Of a DNA stretch of 64,000 nucleotides, positions 17,208 through 25,753 are shown piece after piece. Positions within the stretch are counted from its first letter, which is position 1. Every line of letters starts with the position of its first letter. The notes under the pieces are model-generated. The model was given only the letters and a program-made list of their open reading frames with translations, did no database searches and was not told the origin of the DNA. This DNA comes from Winslowiella iniecta (lineage in GTDB: Bacteria > Pseudomonadota > Gammaproteobacteria > Enterobacterales > Enterobacteriaceae), in the NCBI RefSeq assembly GCF_001267535.1, contig NZ_JRXE01000032.1, forward strand, positions 1 through 64,000, written 5' to 3'. The translations under genes were made by a program, and so were the position numbers.

Positions 17208-18264
17208 CGTCTTCACTATCATCGTCATCGTAGTCCAGCTTCATCGCGAGGCGCAGAATATGCGCCACAGGTTCAAAAAGTTCGGCCGGAATATAACCGC
17301 CAACCGGGGTACCACTGGCAAGGGCACGCGCTACCATAATATTTTCCACGACCGGTATGCCCGCTTTCTCAGCCAACTGCACAATATGTAATGCGCGTTT
17401 ATCGCGTCCCATTTCAATCACCTGCGGCAGCGGTGATTTTTCCGGGTGGTAATAAAGGCAAACGGCAATATGCGTCGGGTTACGTACCACGGCGGTAGAC
17501 TTTTTCACGTTGGCAGCCAGGCTTCCGCTCTGAATTTCGCGATGCACCTCTTTGCGCTTCTGTTTAATTTCCGAATTTCCTTCGAGGTTTTTATGCTCCT
17601 GCTTAATATCATCCATCGACATCATCATTTTTTTGGTGTTGTCATGACGCTGGAAAGCAAGGTCGGCGATGCCGATCACCACGTAAAAACCAATCAGTGA
17701 CAGAAACATCCAGAACAGCAGGCGCATCGCCACTTCCAGCCCGTTGATAACCGGGTAGAGCGGCAGAAACTGAATGGTGGAGCTGTACTGTCGCAGCAAA
17801 TAAAAGAAAATCAGCGACAGCAGCGTGACTTTCAGCACCGATTTGACGAACTCAAACAAGTTTTTGGCGGAGAATATATTTTTGAGATTGGAGATCACAT
17901 TGAGTTTTTTGGCTGAGGGTTTCAGTGCCTCAGTGGCTAACAGCGGGCCAATCTGCGCCAGAATGGTAAAGGCCGTGGTAGTGATCATTATTGCCGCAAT
18001 CCCGGCAACGAAACGGAGTGCCAGTGAGCCCGCTGCACTGATAATCTGGCTTAAACCCTCCGTCAGGTCTTGATTTACCGCATTGATCGACAGCTCCTGC
18101 AATTGCACTAACATGCGCCATAATGCCGGCCCTTCGAAGGTAAAATAGCCGAGTATCATCGCCAGCTGCATACCGCTGGTGACCTCAACACTTTTCGCTA
18201 CCTGACCCTTTTTGCGCGCATCCCGAATTTTTTTCGGTGTGGGCTTTTCCGTTTTTTCACTCAT
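17197..18264 (-). CDS. sctU: T3SS export apparatus switch protein SctU (SsaU-like)
   Basis: The 355-residue product has the FlhB/SctU layout: a basic N-terminus (SEKTEKPTPKKIRDARKKGQ), four transmembrane helices (~30-55, 80-110, 140-160, 178-205) and a cytosolic domain with the autocleavage motif NPTH (Asn262-Pro263), the same position as in SsaU. Self-cleavage switches substrate specificity from early to late substrates. Its start overlaps sctT by 4 bp and its end overlaps the lytic transglycosylase start. The acidic tail (DDDDSEDDES) is unusual for the family. Confidence 0.96.
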   Translation of the reverse strand: MSEKTEKPTPKKIRDARKKGQVAKSVEVTSGMQLAMILGYFTFEGPALWRMLVQLQELSINAVNQDLTEGLSQIISAAGSLALRFVAGIAAIMITTTAFTILAQIGPLLATEALKPSAKKLNVISNLKNIFSAKNLFEFVKSVLKVTLLSLIFFYLLRQYSSTIQFLPLYPVINGLEVAMRLLFWMFLSLIGFYVVIGIADLAFQRHDNTKKMMMSMDDIKQEHKNLEGNSEIKQKRKEVHREIQSGSLAANVKKSTAVVRNPTHIAVCLYYHPEKSPLPQVIEMGRDKRALHIVQLAEKAGIPVVENIMVARALASGTPVGGYIPAELFEPVAHILRLAMKLDYDDDDSEDDES

Positions 18265-19037
18265 GAAAAAGCCTCCAGCAGCGTTTGGCTCAGATTCTTA
18301 AAGAAGGTGCTGTACTCCAGCACGCTACCAAAGGCGAAATTGAAACTGATGATCAGCATCAGCAGGGCAAAAGCACTTTTAATCGGCATCGCGAGGAAGA
18401 AGACGTTTAACTGCTGCGCGGAACGGTTAATCAGTCCCATTGACATATCCACCAGCAAAATCACCACAATGGCAGGCATGGCGAAGCGCAGCCCCAGCTC
18501 ATACATCAGTTGCCACTGCTGTCTGAGAAATGCCAGCGCATCAGGCCCATAGTGCAGTCCACCGCCCGGCGGCAGGGTTTGATAAGAGTGGTAGATGGCC
18601 CGCATCAGTTCGTTAAAACAGCCGCTCATCAGAAACAGCACGCCAAAAACCTGGGTAAATAACAGGCCAAACAGTGAGGATTGCTGCCCCAACAAGGGGT
18701 TCAGTACGCTGGCCATTGATGAACCGCGCATGGTATCAATCACGAAACCGGCCATATCCAGCGCCCAAAAGGGGATAGCGGCGCAAAAGCCAATCAGCAG
18801 ACCAATACACAGCTCGCCCGCTGCCAGCATAAAAAAGCCCCAGGCACCGGCGGCAGGCAATGGCCAGTCGGTATAAACCGGCACCAGTGGTAAGGCGATC
18901 ATTAATAACAGCGAATTGCGGGTTAACATACCGCCGAGGTTGCCGGTGCTGAACAGCGGCATCAGCAGAAAGACTCCCAGCGGACGCAGCATGCACAGAC
19001 CGATAATCGGTAACCATTGTGTCCACACGGCGACCAT
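18261..19037 (-). CDS. sctT: T3SS export apparatus protein SctT (SsaT-like)
   Basis: The 258-residue, highly hydrophobic protein matches SsaT/FliR length (259). It has several transmembrane segments and the conserved GFVIDTMRGSSMASVLNP region (~95-112) and INRSAQQLNVFFLAMPIK region (~205-222). SctT joins SctR and SctS in the export gate in the inner membrane. It is separated from sctS by a single base and overlaps sctU by 4 bp. Confidence 0.95.
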   Translation of the reverse strand: MVAVWTQWLPIIGLCMLRPLGVFLLMPLFSTGNLGGMLTRNSLLLMIALPLVPVYTDWPLPAAGAWGFFMLAAGELCIGLLIGFCAAIPFWALDMAGFVIDTMRGSSMASVLNPLLGQQSSLFGLLFTQVFGVLFLMSGCFNELMRAIYHSYQTLPPGGGLHYGPDALAFLRQQWQLMYELGLRFAMPAIVVILLVDMSMGLINRSAQQLNVFFLAMPIKSAFALLMLIISFNFAFGSVLEYSTFFKNLSQTLLEAFS

Positions 19038-19038
19038 G

Positions 19039-19308
19039 TTATTCCCTCATCTGGGTGATTTGATCAAATGCCAGCCCGGCATAAGTCAGTATCACATCAC
19101 CCATCCAGCTATAGGTCACCGCCAGCGTGATCGAAACGGCGATCAGTTTGGCAAGGAACTGAATGGTCTGTTCCTGAATCTGCGTCAGCGCCTGCATCAG
19201 ACTCACCAGGATACCGACGAACGAGGCCACCACGACCACCGGCAGAGAAAGGATCAGTACCAGCCACATCATCTGCGTCGCCAGCTGGGTGATCATCGCT
19301 TCACTCAT
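19039..19308 (-). CDS. sctS: T3SS export apparatus protein SctS (SsaS-like)
   Basis: The 89-residue protein has two transmembrane hairpin helices (~15-37 and 53-75) and the FliQ/SctS signature with LVSLMQALTQIQEQTIQF between them (~30-48). It forms the lower part of the export gate with SctR and SctT. Position between sctR (14 bp upstream) and sctT (1 bp downstream) is the invariant order of T3SS operons. Confidence 0.95.
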   Translation of the reverse strand: MSEAMITQLATQMMWLVLILSLPVVVVASFVGILVSLMQALTQIQEQTIQFLAKLIAVSITLAVTYSWMGDVILTYAGLAFDQITQMRE

Positions 19309-19322
19309 GTTTGACTCCGCGG

Positions 19323-19973
19323 TCAGGAAAAGGAGAGGACCAACTGGCGCAGTAACTTCTCCCAGCCGCCCATCAGTACGAATACCAGCAGTTTCAGAGG
19401 CATAGAGATTGTCATTGGTGAAACCATCATCATGCCCATCGCCAGCAACACGTTAGAAACCACCAGATCAATGGCAATAAAAGGCAGAAACAGCAGCAGG
19501 CCGATCTTAAATGCTTCAATCAACTGGCTGACGGTAAACGCCGGCATCATTACCAGCAGTGAGTTGTCAGGAATGCGTTGTTGATATTTTTCCGGCCAGA
19601 TTTGGTGACCAATATCGACAAAGAAATGCACCTGTTCCGGCGCGGTATTGCGTTCCAGAAACTCGCGGTAGGGGGCCAGAATGCCGGTTTCCACCTGCTG
19701 GATAAACGCCGGGGACTCAAGGCTTACCGGGTTTTCGGCCAGGTTGTCCTGAATCGCCAGTACCACCGGTGCCATGGTGAAAAACGTCAATACCAGCGCC
19801 AGGCCATACAGCGCGATATTCGGTGGTATCTGTTGGATGCCCAGCGCGTTTCGCAACAGGGCGAATACGATCGACAGTTTCAGAAAGGAGGTGCCCAATA
19901 CGATCAGCAACGGCAGGATCGAGAGGGCAAAGAGTACAATAATCAATTGTAACGGGTTGTCTAATAACGCCAT
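19323..19973 (-). CDS. sctR: T3SS export apparatus protein SctR (SsaR-like)
   Basis: The 216-residue protein matches SsaR/FliP. It has an N-terminal hydrophobic hairpin with FLKLSIVFALLRNALGIQQ (family signature, ~26-44), a periplasmic loop (~85-150) and two C-terminal helices with FLPFIAIDLVVSNVLLAMGM (~157-176). SctR is the core of the export gate. A 96-bp gap to sctQ precedes it, the longest inside this operon, and holds a degenerate copy of the putative operator. Confidence 0.96.
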   Translation of the reverse strand: MALLDNPLQLIIVLFALSILPLLIVLGTSFLKLSIVFALLRNALGIQQIPPNIALYGLALVLTFFTMAPVVLAIQDNLAENPVSLESPAFIQQVETGILAPYREFLERNTAPEQVHFFVDIGHQIWPEKYQQRIPDNSLLVMMPAFTVSQLIEAFKIGLLLFLPFIAIDLVVSNVLLAMGMMMVSPMTISMPLKLLVFVLMGGWEKLLRQLVLSFS

Positions 19974-20031
19974 GAGATCTACACGAAAATCAAATATGGC
20001 GGCTATTATCCCGGACCCCTGACGCTGGGCC

Positions 20032-20051
20032 TATCAGGTGAATACCCTGGT
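20032..20051. promoter_or_regulatory. Degenerate operator-like site in the sctQ-sctR gap
   Basis: TATCAGGT-GAAT-ACCCTGGT carries one perfect half of the TATCAGGT-N4-ACCTGATA motif and a poor second half. It lies 59 bp upstream of sctR in an otherwise tight operon, so an internal promoter is conceivable, but a chance half-site is equally possible. Confidence 0.2.
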
Positions 20052-20069
20052 TTTACCCTGGCGAGTATC

Positions 20070-20351
20070 TCAGCAAAGATGATCGATTTTCACCGCCAGC
20101 TGCGAATCAAACTCCAGCAGAGTGCCACGTGCAATGGCACGGTTGCCCACTTTCAGTGTGACCAGGCTGTCCTGGCTGACGACACCCGACAACATTCCAC
20201 CGGCCTCCATTCTGCTTAGCTCCTGGAGCGAAACCGTCAGTTGTGCCACTTCCACCGTGACGCTCACCATGGCTTCATTCAGAGCCTGTTCCACACTGGT
20301 GTTAACTTCAGATGAAGGGGTAATGTCCATCCAGTCTTCAAAATCGCTCAT
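20070..20351 (-). CDS. Internal translation product SctQ-C (predicted)
   Basis: Codons 230 and 231 of sctQ are both ATG and are preceded by GAGGAA; for the second ATG the spacing is 5 bases, near ideal. The product would be the 93-residue C-terminal SpoA domain. In Salmonella SsaQ, Yersinia YscQ and Shigella Spa33 such an internal start yields a short form that joins two-to-one with full-length SctQ. The start shown here is inferred from sequence only. Confidence 0.6.
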   Translation of the reverse strand: MSDFEDWMDITPSSEVNTSVEQALNEAMVSVTVEVAQLTVSLQELSRMEAGGMLSGVVSQDSLVTLKVGNRAIARGTLLEFDSQLAVKIDHLC

Positions 20352-21041
20352 CATTTCCTCGATATAAAAAGTGTTGCTCTCGCTCCCTTGCTCGATAACG
20401 GCAAGTGGGCGTTCAAGAAACAGGGCAACTTGCCCGTGATTCACCTGCAAGCTTTTTTGCAACATTAGCGCATCGCCTGGCTTGAGCGCTTTGAGTTGCG
20501 CGGCGTCGATTTTGCTCCAGCCAGCCAGCAGACTGGCCGTGAGGGGCAACTCGGCCGCGCTATCCCAGGTGTTCTCGGGAAACATATTATCCGACAGCTT
20601 ATCGATCCAGCTTTCAGCACCGCTGAGCAGGCGCAGCGCCAGACACCGATCTTCACGCCGAATATTCAGTTGCCAGCCCAGCCCTGATGGTGCGTCACCC
20701 GTTTGCAGTGAATGCGCCTCGGGCCACGGTAAGTCATTACCGTCAAAGCATTCGCTGACGTCTGCCAGCGTCCAGTGCGCTAACAGATCGTGCAATTCGG
20801 CAGGAGCCAGCGCCAGCGAAGGAATTGCCAGCATCGGTTCTACCCACTGGCACCACTGTTGCTCATCCAGCCATAGCGTTATCGGCTGATCGTCGCGCCG
20901 GGCATGCAGGATCAAACCGCTGGCAGCGCTTTGCTGGCGGAACGATAACTGCATGCTGCCTTGCTCAGTGGTCAGCTGTACGCCATGTCCTGCTTTCTTA
21001 ATCAGTTCACCCTGCTGTTTACTCAGCCCCGGAATGCGCAT
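20070..21041 (-). CDS. sctQ: T3SS cytoplasmic ring protein SctQ (SsaQ-like)
   Basis: The 323-residue protein is the same length as SsaQ (322). The C-terminal SpoA domain (~245-323) contains the conserved VTLKVGNRAIARGTLLEFD stretch; a second, weaker SpoA-like domain lies at ~150-215. SctQ builds the cytoplasmic pods of the sorting platform with SctK, SctL and SctN. The start overlaps the end of sctP by 23 bp. An internal ATG with its own ribosome site (20351) would give the short C-terminal form known from SsaQ and SpaO/YscQ. Confidence 0.9.
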   Translation of the reverse strand: MRIPGLSKQQGELIKKAGHGVQLTTEQGSMQLSFRQQSAASGLILHARRDDQPITLWLDEQQWCQWVEPMLAIPSLALAPAELHDLLAHWTLADVSECFDGNDLPWPEAHSLQTGDAPSGLGWQLNIRREDRCLALRLLSGAESWIDKLSDNMFPENTWDSAAELPLTASLLAGWSKIDAAQLKALKPGDALMLQKSLQVNHGQVALFLERPLAVIEQGSESNTFYIEEMMSDFEDWMDITPSSEVNTSVEQALNEAMVSVTVEVAQLTVSLQELSRMEAGGMLSGVVSQDSLVTLKVGNRAIARGTLLEFDSQLAVKIDHLC

Positions 21042-21489
21042 GACTCATCTCCACTTTCACATGGCAGTTAAACTGCCTGGACAGCTGCTGTTCCAGTTGG
21101 CTGGCAGAGCCAAGCCGTTTTAGCAACTGCGCTAAATCCTCTGCGCGCAGACGGATAGCCATTTCATCACTTTGGCGGCAGGCTTCAATTTCCAGCCCTG
21201 CCAGCGGGCCATTGGTCAGCCGCCAGCGCAACCAACTGCTGGTTAAGGCATTTTTTAGCTTCAGGTCAACAGTCATTGGCAAACCATTAGCACCCTCCCA
21301 GTGGAAGGTTTTGTTCCGGGTATCCGATCCGCGATTACCGGCGATCGTCGACGAAGAGTCCCGCTTCTTTGGCGACAGTCCCAGTAATGAGGCAAAGCGC
21401 TGCTTGTCCTGCTCTTCAGAAGGATGATGCTCCTCAGCGCCCTGTTGGCTTACCCCCCACTGACGATGTGAAATGGGTGGAATATGCAT
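21019..21489 (-). CDS. sctP: T3SS needle-length / specificity switch protein SctP (SsaP-like)
   Basis: The product is 156 residues from the ATG at 21489, which sits 2 bp after the sctO stop with GGAG upstream; a longer in-frame ORF reaching 21669 would overlap sctO by 178 bp and lacks a good site. SctP is the least conserved export protein. Here the N-terminal half is polar and Ser/Asn-rich, and the C-terminal half (~75-150) has the helical FliK/SctP-like domain, with 'SRQFNCHVKVEM' near the end. The call rests mainly on position between sctO and sctQ and on size (SsaP is 124). Confidence 0.8.
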   Translation of the reverse strand: MHIPPISHRQWGVSQQGAEEHHPSEEQDKQRFASLLGLSPKKRDSSSTIAGNRGSDTRNKTFHWEGANGLPMTVDLKLKNALTSSWLRWRLTNGPLAGLEIEACRQSDEMAIRLRAEDLAQLLKRLGSASQLEQQLSRQFNCHVKVEMSHAHSGAE

Positions 21490-21491
21490 AT

Positions 21492-21872
21492 TTACTCCAT
21501 AAGAATGTTGAGTTTTTCTTGTTCCATCAGCACTTGCCGCAACAATAAATGCTGATCGTCTTTTTCCATTTGCAAGCGGCTGAACATATTGTCTGTGACT
21601 GCTACCTGCGATTGCAGGGCGTGATCCTGCTGATAATAGCCAGCCAGCTGAGCCCGATATAACTTCCACTGTTGTGGCGTGAGCGTCTGTTCCTGGCCGC
21701 TGCTTTCACGCCACTGCTGCCATAATTGCTGGTGTGCCTGTAATAATTGCTGCTTACGTTGATTCAGTTCATCACCTTCGCGATCGAGGCGCGTGATTTC
21801 GCGGCGAATACGCCGTTCACGACGCTTCTTCAGCGACAGCAGGGTCGATAGCGTCAGTCGACTGTCTGGCAT
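21492..21872 (-). CDS. sctO: T3SS stalk protein SctO (SsaO-like)
   Basis: The 126-residue protein (SsaO 125) is nearly all charged helix: a basic first helix ([20 protein letters not shown]) and a second helix at ~70-125, the antiparallel coiled-coil of YscO/FliJ proteins. It links the ATPase SctN to the export gate SctV. It overlaps the end of sctN by 19 bp. Confidence 0.9.
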   Translation of the reverse strand: MPDSRLTLSTLLSLKKRRERRIRREITRLDREGDELNQRKQQLLQAHQQLWQQWRESSGQEQTLTPQQWKLYRAQLAGYYQQDHALQSQVAVTDNMFSRLQMEKDDQHLLLRQVLMEQEKLNILME

Positions 21873-23182
21873 AGCAAGTCCAGCGTTTCGTAAAAATCGT
21901 TTTTCTCAGCCACGGACTGACACAGAAAGTCACTGATGGCGTCTTTGCGTTCCATCGCCTCATCGGCGTGCGGATCCTGACCTTGCTGGTATTCACCGAC
22001 ACGCACCAACAGTTCGATCTCTTTCCATGCCGCCATCAACCGCCTGAGTTTACCGGCGCGTTGACGATGTTCGTCATCGGTGACCATCGACATAATTCGG
22101 CTGACACTGGCGGCGATATCGATGGCCGGATAGTGGTTGGCTTGTGCCAGTTTGCGCGACAGCACAATATGGCCGTCGAGAATCGAACGCACTTCATCGG
22201 CCACCGGTTCGTTGAGGTTATCGCCCTCAACCAGCACGGTATAAATTCCGGTAATACTGCCGGTTTCGGCTGGCCCGGCGCGCTCCAGCAGACGCGGCAG
22301 ACGGGCAAAGAAACTGGGTGGATAACCGCCTGCCAGCGCAGGCTCGCCCGCTGCCAGGCCGATTTCGCGCGATGCGCGGGCAAACCGTGTCAGTGAGTCC
22401 ATCATCAACAACACGTTTTTCCCATGGTCACGGAAATACTCAGCAATCGCCGTGGCGGTATAAGCGGCTTTCAGACGCTCCAGTGCCGGGCGGTCCGAGG
22501 TGGCGATCACCATCACACAGCGGGCGCGCGCCTCTTCACTCAGGGTATGCTCAAGGAATTCGCGTACCTCACGGCCCCTTTCACCGATCAGCGCCAGTAC
22601 GATGACATCCGCCAGACTGCCGTCACAGATCATCCCCAGCAGGGTGCTTTTGCCGCCGCCAGCAGCGGCGAAAATACCGATACGCTGCCCCATGCCGCAG
22701 GTCAGCAAGCCATCAATGGCTCGCACACCTAACGGTAGCGGGGTATCAATCAGCGTGCGGGTGAGGGGGTTGGGCGCATCACCTTCTAACGAACGCAATT
22801 CACCGCCCTCAGGCAGGGGAAAATCGTCGATGGGGCGGCCCAGCCCGTCCAGTACCCGGCCTAACAGAAAATCGCCAAGTTGTAGCTGATGTACGCTGCC
22901 ACTCGGTATCACGTCGCTGCCGGTGGTGACGCCCAGTGGTTCGCTAAATGGAGAAAGCATCGCGTAGTTGCCTTCAATGGCGACCACTTCTGCTTCAATA
23001 CCGGTGGGTTCCAGTCGGCATAACTCCGCCATGCTGACGTTAGGCAGTGAGGCGCGCAGTAGCGTCGGGCCAATTTCCACCACTTTACCCGCCAGCTTCA
23101 CACCCACTCCTTCGATGGCTGGCCGTAAACTAAGCCGCTGCTCCAGCATGGAAAGGATCAATTCCGGTTGAGGAAAACGCAT
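21854..23182 (-). CDS. sctN: T3SS ATPase SctN (SsaN-like)
   Basis: The 442-residue protein has the F1-beta-like ATPase fold. The Walker A motif is AAAGGGKST (172-180), the Walker B region is [20 protein letters not shown] (~250), and the T3SS/flagellar ATPase signature [16 protein letters not shown] (~287-302) is present. It hydrolyses ATP at the base of the machine to release chaperones and unfold substrates. One base separates it from sctV. Confidence 0.97.
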   Translation of the reverse strand: MRFPQPELILSMLEQRLSLRPAIEGVGVKLAGKVVEIGPTLLRASLPNVSMAELCRLEPTGIEAEVVAIEGNYAMLSPFSEPLGVTTGSDVIPSGSVHQLQLGDFLLGRVLDGLGRPIDDFPLPEGGELRSLEGDAPNPLTRTLIDTPLPLGVRAIDGLLTCGMGQRIGIFAAAGGGKSTLLGMICDGSLADVIVLALIGERGREVREFLEHTLSEEARARCVMVIATSDRPALERLKAAYTATAIAEYFRDHGKNVLLMMDSLTRFARASREIGLAAGEPALAGGYPPSFFARLPRLLERAGPAETGSITGIYTVLVEGDNLNEPVADEVRSILDGHIVLSRKLAQANHYPAIDIAASVSRIMSMVTDDEHRQRAGKLRRLMAAWKEIELLVRVGEYQQGQDPHADEAMERKDAISDFLCQSVAEKNDFYETLDLLCQTVD

Positions 23183-23183
23183 T

Positions 23184-25235
23184 TTATTGATCTCCGATCA
23201 GATCGATGTTGCCAATCACGCGCAGCTCAATTTCTTCGCCAATCTCCTGGAACGACAACACTTGCAGCGCATAGAAATCACGTTCAATGACCCGTCGCAA
23301 GAAGCGGCGTACATCGATGGCGGTAATCAGCACGTTGTTCTGTTTTTCGTTCTCTTGCACCGCGACGCGGATCTGGTCGATAATCTGCTGTGAAAGATGA
23401 GGATCCAGCGCGGAGTAGGAACCGGCAGAGGTTTGACGGATTGCTTCGCGGATCATGCCTTCGATCACATCACCGATCATCCAGCAACTGACCCAGGGTT
23501 GATCGCCACGGAAGCGGCTTAACAGATGGCGACGCAGTGAGATACGAACATATTCCACCAGCATGATCGGATCCTTTTCACGCGGCGCCCATTCGATCAG
23601 TGCCTCAAAGATGCTACGCAGATCGCGAATCGAAATTTGTTCTGACACCAGGCGTTGCAGCACGTCGGCAATGCGGCCAATCGGCAACTGGCGCTGTACC
23701 TCTTTGATCAAATCGGAATACTGGCTTTCCATGCCATCCATCAGGAAACGGGTCTCCTGCACGCCGATAAATTCACCGGCATAGCGATCGATCAGCATTG
23801 ATAAGCAATGGATCAGGCGATCCTCACCCTGATAAAGCGTCACGCCAACGGCGGTCAGCGCATCCTGATCTGCCGGTGCGATCCACTGTAGACTAAGACC
23901 ACCAAACGGCAGACTGACACTCTGCTGTGCCTGCGGCAGTGGCGGGGACATCATGTCGGCCAGCAGCAAACCTTGCGGAATCTGCACGTTCAGTACCGGT
24001 TCCTGATACAGCATAATTTTCAGCGTACCCGGCTCCAGCGAGGCGTCTTGTTGCATGACAATTTCTGGCAACGGGATGCCCAGTTTTTCAAATTTGCGGA
24101 AGCGGAACGCGTTAAGCTTGCCGGAAAGCTGATTGGAGCGGGCCAGATCGGTTGAGAGGCGCAGCATCAGCGGGGTTGCGCCCGGGGTCATATTGCCGGT
24201 AGCAGAGCTGCCGTCGCTACCACTCTCGCCTGTTGACACACCGGGTACGGCATCCGCGCTGGCGAGTCGTTTTCTTTTCGCCCACCAGGTCACGACGAAC
24301 AGCAGTGCCGCCAGCATAATAAAGTAGATAGCCGGAAAACCGGGGATCAACGCAAACACCAGCAATACCACACACGCCAGCATCAGCGCCTGTGGCTGTT
24401 TACCAATCTGCTGCGCGAGGTCACTGGCAAGGTTCTGCTGTTCTTCGCCACTGACGCGGGTAACGATAATACCGGCGGTGATTGAGATCAGCAGCGCCGG
24501 GATCTGGCTGACTAAGCCGTCACCGATGGACAGAATGGCGTAGACCGACAGCGCTTCGCTGGCACTCAGGCCATGCATCATCACGCCAATCGCGGTACCG
24601 CCCAAAATGTTGACCAGAATGATAACAATACCGGCGATGGCGTCACCTTTGACGAACTTCATCGCACCATCCATTGCACCGTACAACTGACTCTCTTTCT
24701 GTACCTGATTACGCAGGCGCTTGGCCTGATCGCCATCAATGGCACCGGCACGCAGATCGCCGTCGATACTCATTTGCTTACCCGGCATCGCATCGAGCGA
24801 GAAGCGGGCGCTTACTTCAGCGACACGCTCCGAACCTTTGGTAATAACGATAAACTGTACAATGGTAATGATCAGAAAGACGATTAAGCCGACGCCAAGG
24901 TTACCGCCCACCGCAAATTCACCAAAGGTGTAGACGATCTCACCGGCATCCGCTTGCAGCAGAATCAGGCGCGTGGTGCTGATGGTCAGTGCCAGACGGT
25001 AAAGCGTGGTAATCAGCAAAACTGCCGGAAAGGCAGCAAATTCCAGCGGGTTTTTGATGTACAGTGCCATCATCAACAGGATGACTGAAATGGTCAGATT
25101 GATGGCGATCATAAAGTCCACCAGCCCGGTCGGCAGTGGAACAATCATCATAAATATTGCCACCAGCAGCATGGCTGCCAGCACAATATCCTGGCGGCCC
25201 GAAAGCATGATCAGGACGCGTTTCATCTGATTCAC
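23184..25235 (-). CDS. sctV: T3SS export gate protein SctV (SsaV-like)
   Basis: The 683-residue protein (SsaV 681) begins with eight predicted transmembrane segments (~15-325) and contains the family signature around [20 protein letters not shown] (~145-164), followed by the large cytosolic domain (~355-683) that forms the nonameric ring and binds chaperones and the gatekeeper. Overlap with the ssaM-like gene is 4 bp. Residues ~330-360 form a Gly/Ser-rich linker ([17 protein letters not shown]) before the cytosolic domain, longer than I would expect. Confidence 0.96.
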   Translation of the reverse strand: MNQMKRVLIMLSGRQDIVLAAMLLVAIFMMIVPLPTGLVDFMIAINLTISVILLMMALYIKNPLEFAAFPAVLLITTLYRLALTISTTRLILLQADAGEIVYTFGEFAVGGNLGVGLIVFLIITIVQFIVITKGSERVAEVSARFSLDAMPGKQMSIDGDLRAGAIDGDQAKRLRNQVQKESQLYGAMDGAMKFVKGDAIAGIVIILVNILGGTAIGVMMHGLSASEALSVYAILSIGDGLVSQIPALLISITAGIIVTRVSGEEQQNLASDLAQQIGKQPQALMLACVVLLVFALIPGFPAIYFIMLAALLFVVTWWAKRKRLASADAVPGVSTGESGSDGSSATGNMTPGATPLMLRLSTDLARSNQLSGKLNAFRFRKFEKLGIPLPEIVMQQDASLEPGTLKIMLYQEPVLNVQIPQGLLLADMMSPPLPQAQQSVSLPFGGLSLQWIAPADQDALTAVGVTLYQGEDRLIHCLSMLIDRYAGEFIGVQETRFLMDGMESQYSDLIKEVQRQLPIGRIADVLQRLVSEQISIRDLRSIFEALIEWAPREKDPIMLVEYVRISLRRHLLSRFRGDQPWVSCWMIGDVIEGMIREAIRQTSAGSYSALDPHLSQQIIDQIRVAVQENEKQNNVLITAIDVRRFLRRVIERDFYALQVLSFQEIGEEIELRVIGNIDLIGDQ

Positions 25236-25600
25236 CGGTTACCTCCTGCGGTGGTTTCAAGTAGGCGACGCATGGTTTGCATGCACGCCAGCCAGTGAGC
25301 GATTTCACTCTCTTTGGTTGGCGCACAGCTCAGCATTTGCCGCCCGTGCAGTTGCCAGACGCGAACGGGTGTGCCCTGAGTACGACTGGGATGGCAGGCA
25401 GTAAGTAACTTCTTCATCACTTCAACTTGATAAGCCGCTTCCACTTCACGACCCAGTGTCAGCAGGATGTGCTCATCAAGGGATTCGATATAAAGCTGAA
25501 ACGGAGGCAAAGAAAACTCCATGCGATCTTCAATACGTTGTGCCGTCAGGTCGGCTAACTGCAGGAATTTCTCCAGTCGCCGTTCAGTTTGTAATTCCAT
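25232..25600 (-). CDS. ssaM: SsaM-like T3SS regulator
   Basis: The 122-residue protein has exactly the length of Salmonella SsaM. Shared features are the N-terminal 'ERRLEKFLQLADLTAQRIED' pattern (SsaM ERNIQLFIQLAGLAERPL) and a C-terminal block QGTPVRVWQLHGRQMLSCAP (SsaM QGIPQRLFLLRDGLAMSCSP). In SPI-2 SsaM works with SpiC/SsaB and SsaL to hold back effectors until translocators are out. It is the first gene of the minus-strand export operon, directly upstream of sctV as in SPI-2. Its partner SsaB is encoded at 29490-29876. Confidence 0.85.
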   Translation of the reverse strand: MELQTERRLEKFLQLADLTAQRIEDRMEFSLPPFQLYIESLDEHILLTLGREVEAAYQVEVMKKLLTACHPSRTQGTPVRVWQLHGRQMLSCAPTKESEIAHWLACMQTMRRLLETTAGGNR

Positions 25601-25686
25601 CCGGTCTCTCTGATAATTGATGGATAAAGAGTCTGCTGTAATGACTCTTCAGGCCGGGTATCATCATCAAAAGCTGGCCACAGCAC

Positions 25687-25706
25687 TATCAGGTAAACAC
25701 CTGAAC
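25687..25706. promoter_or_regulatory. Candidate T3SS master operator, site 2
   Basis: TATCAGGTAAACACCTGAAC shares the TCAGGT-N4-ACCTGA core with sites 1 and 3; the right arm differs from perfect in its last two bases. It lies in the divergent region between the export operon (87 bp upstream of the ssaM-like start) and the sensor kinase gene (48 bp upstream of its start), so one site could control both. Confidence 0.6.
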
Positions 25707-25753
25707 AGCACGCCACTGGAAGGCGATAGTGCCTTTACCGGACGGGTATTTTT

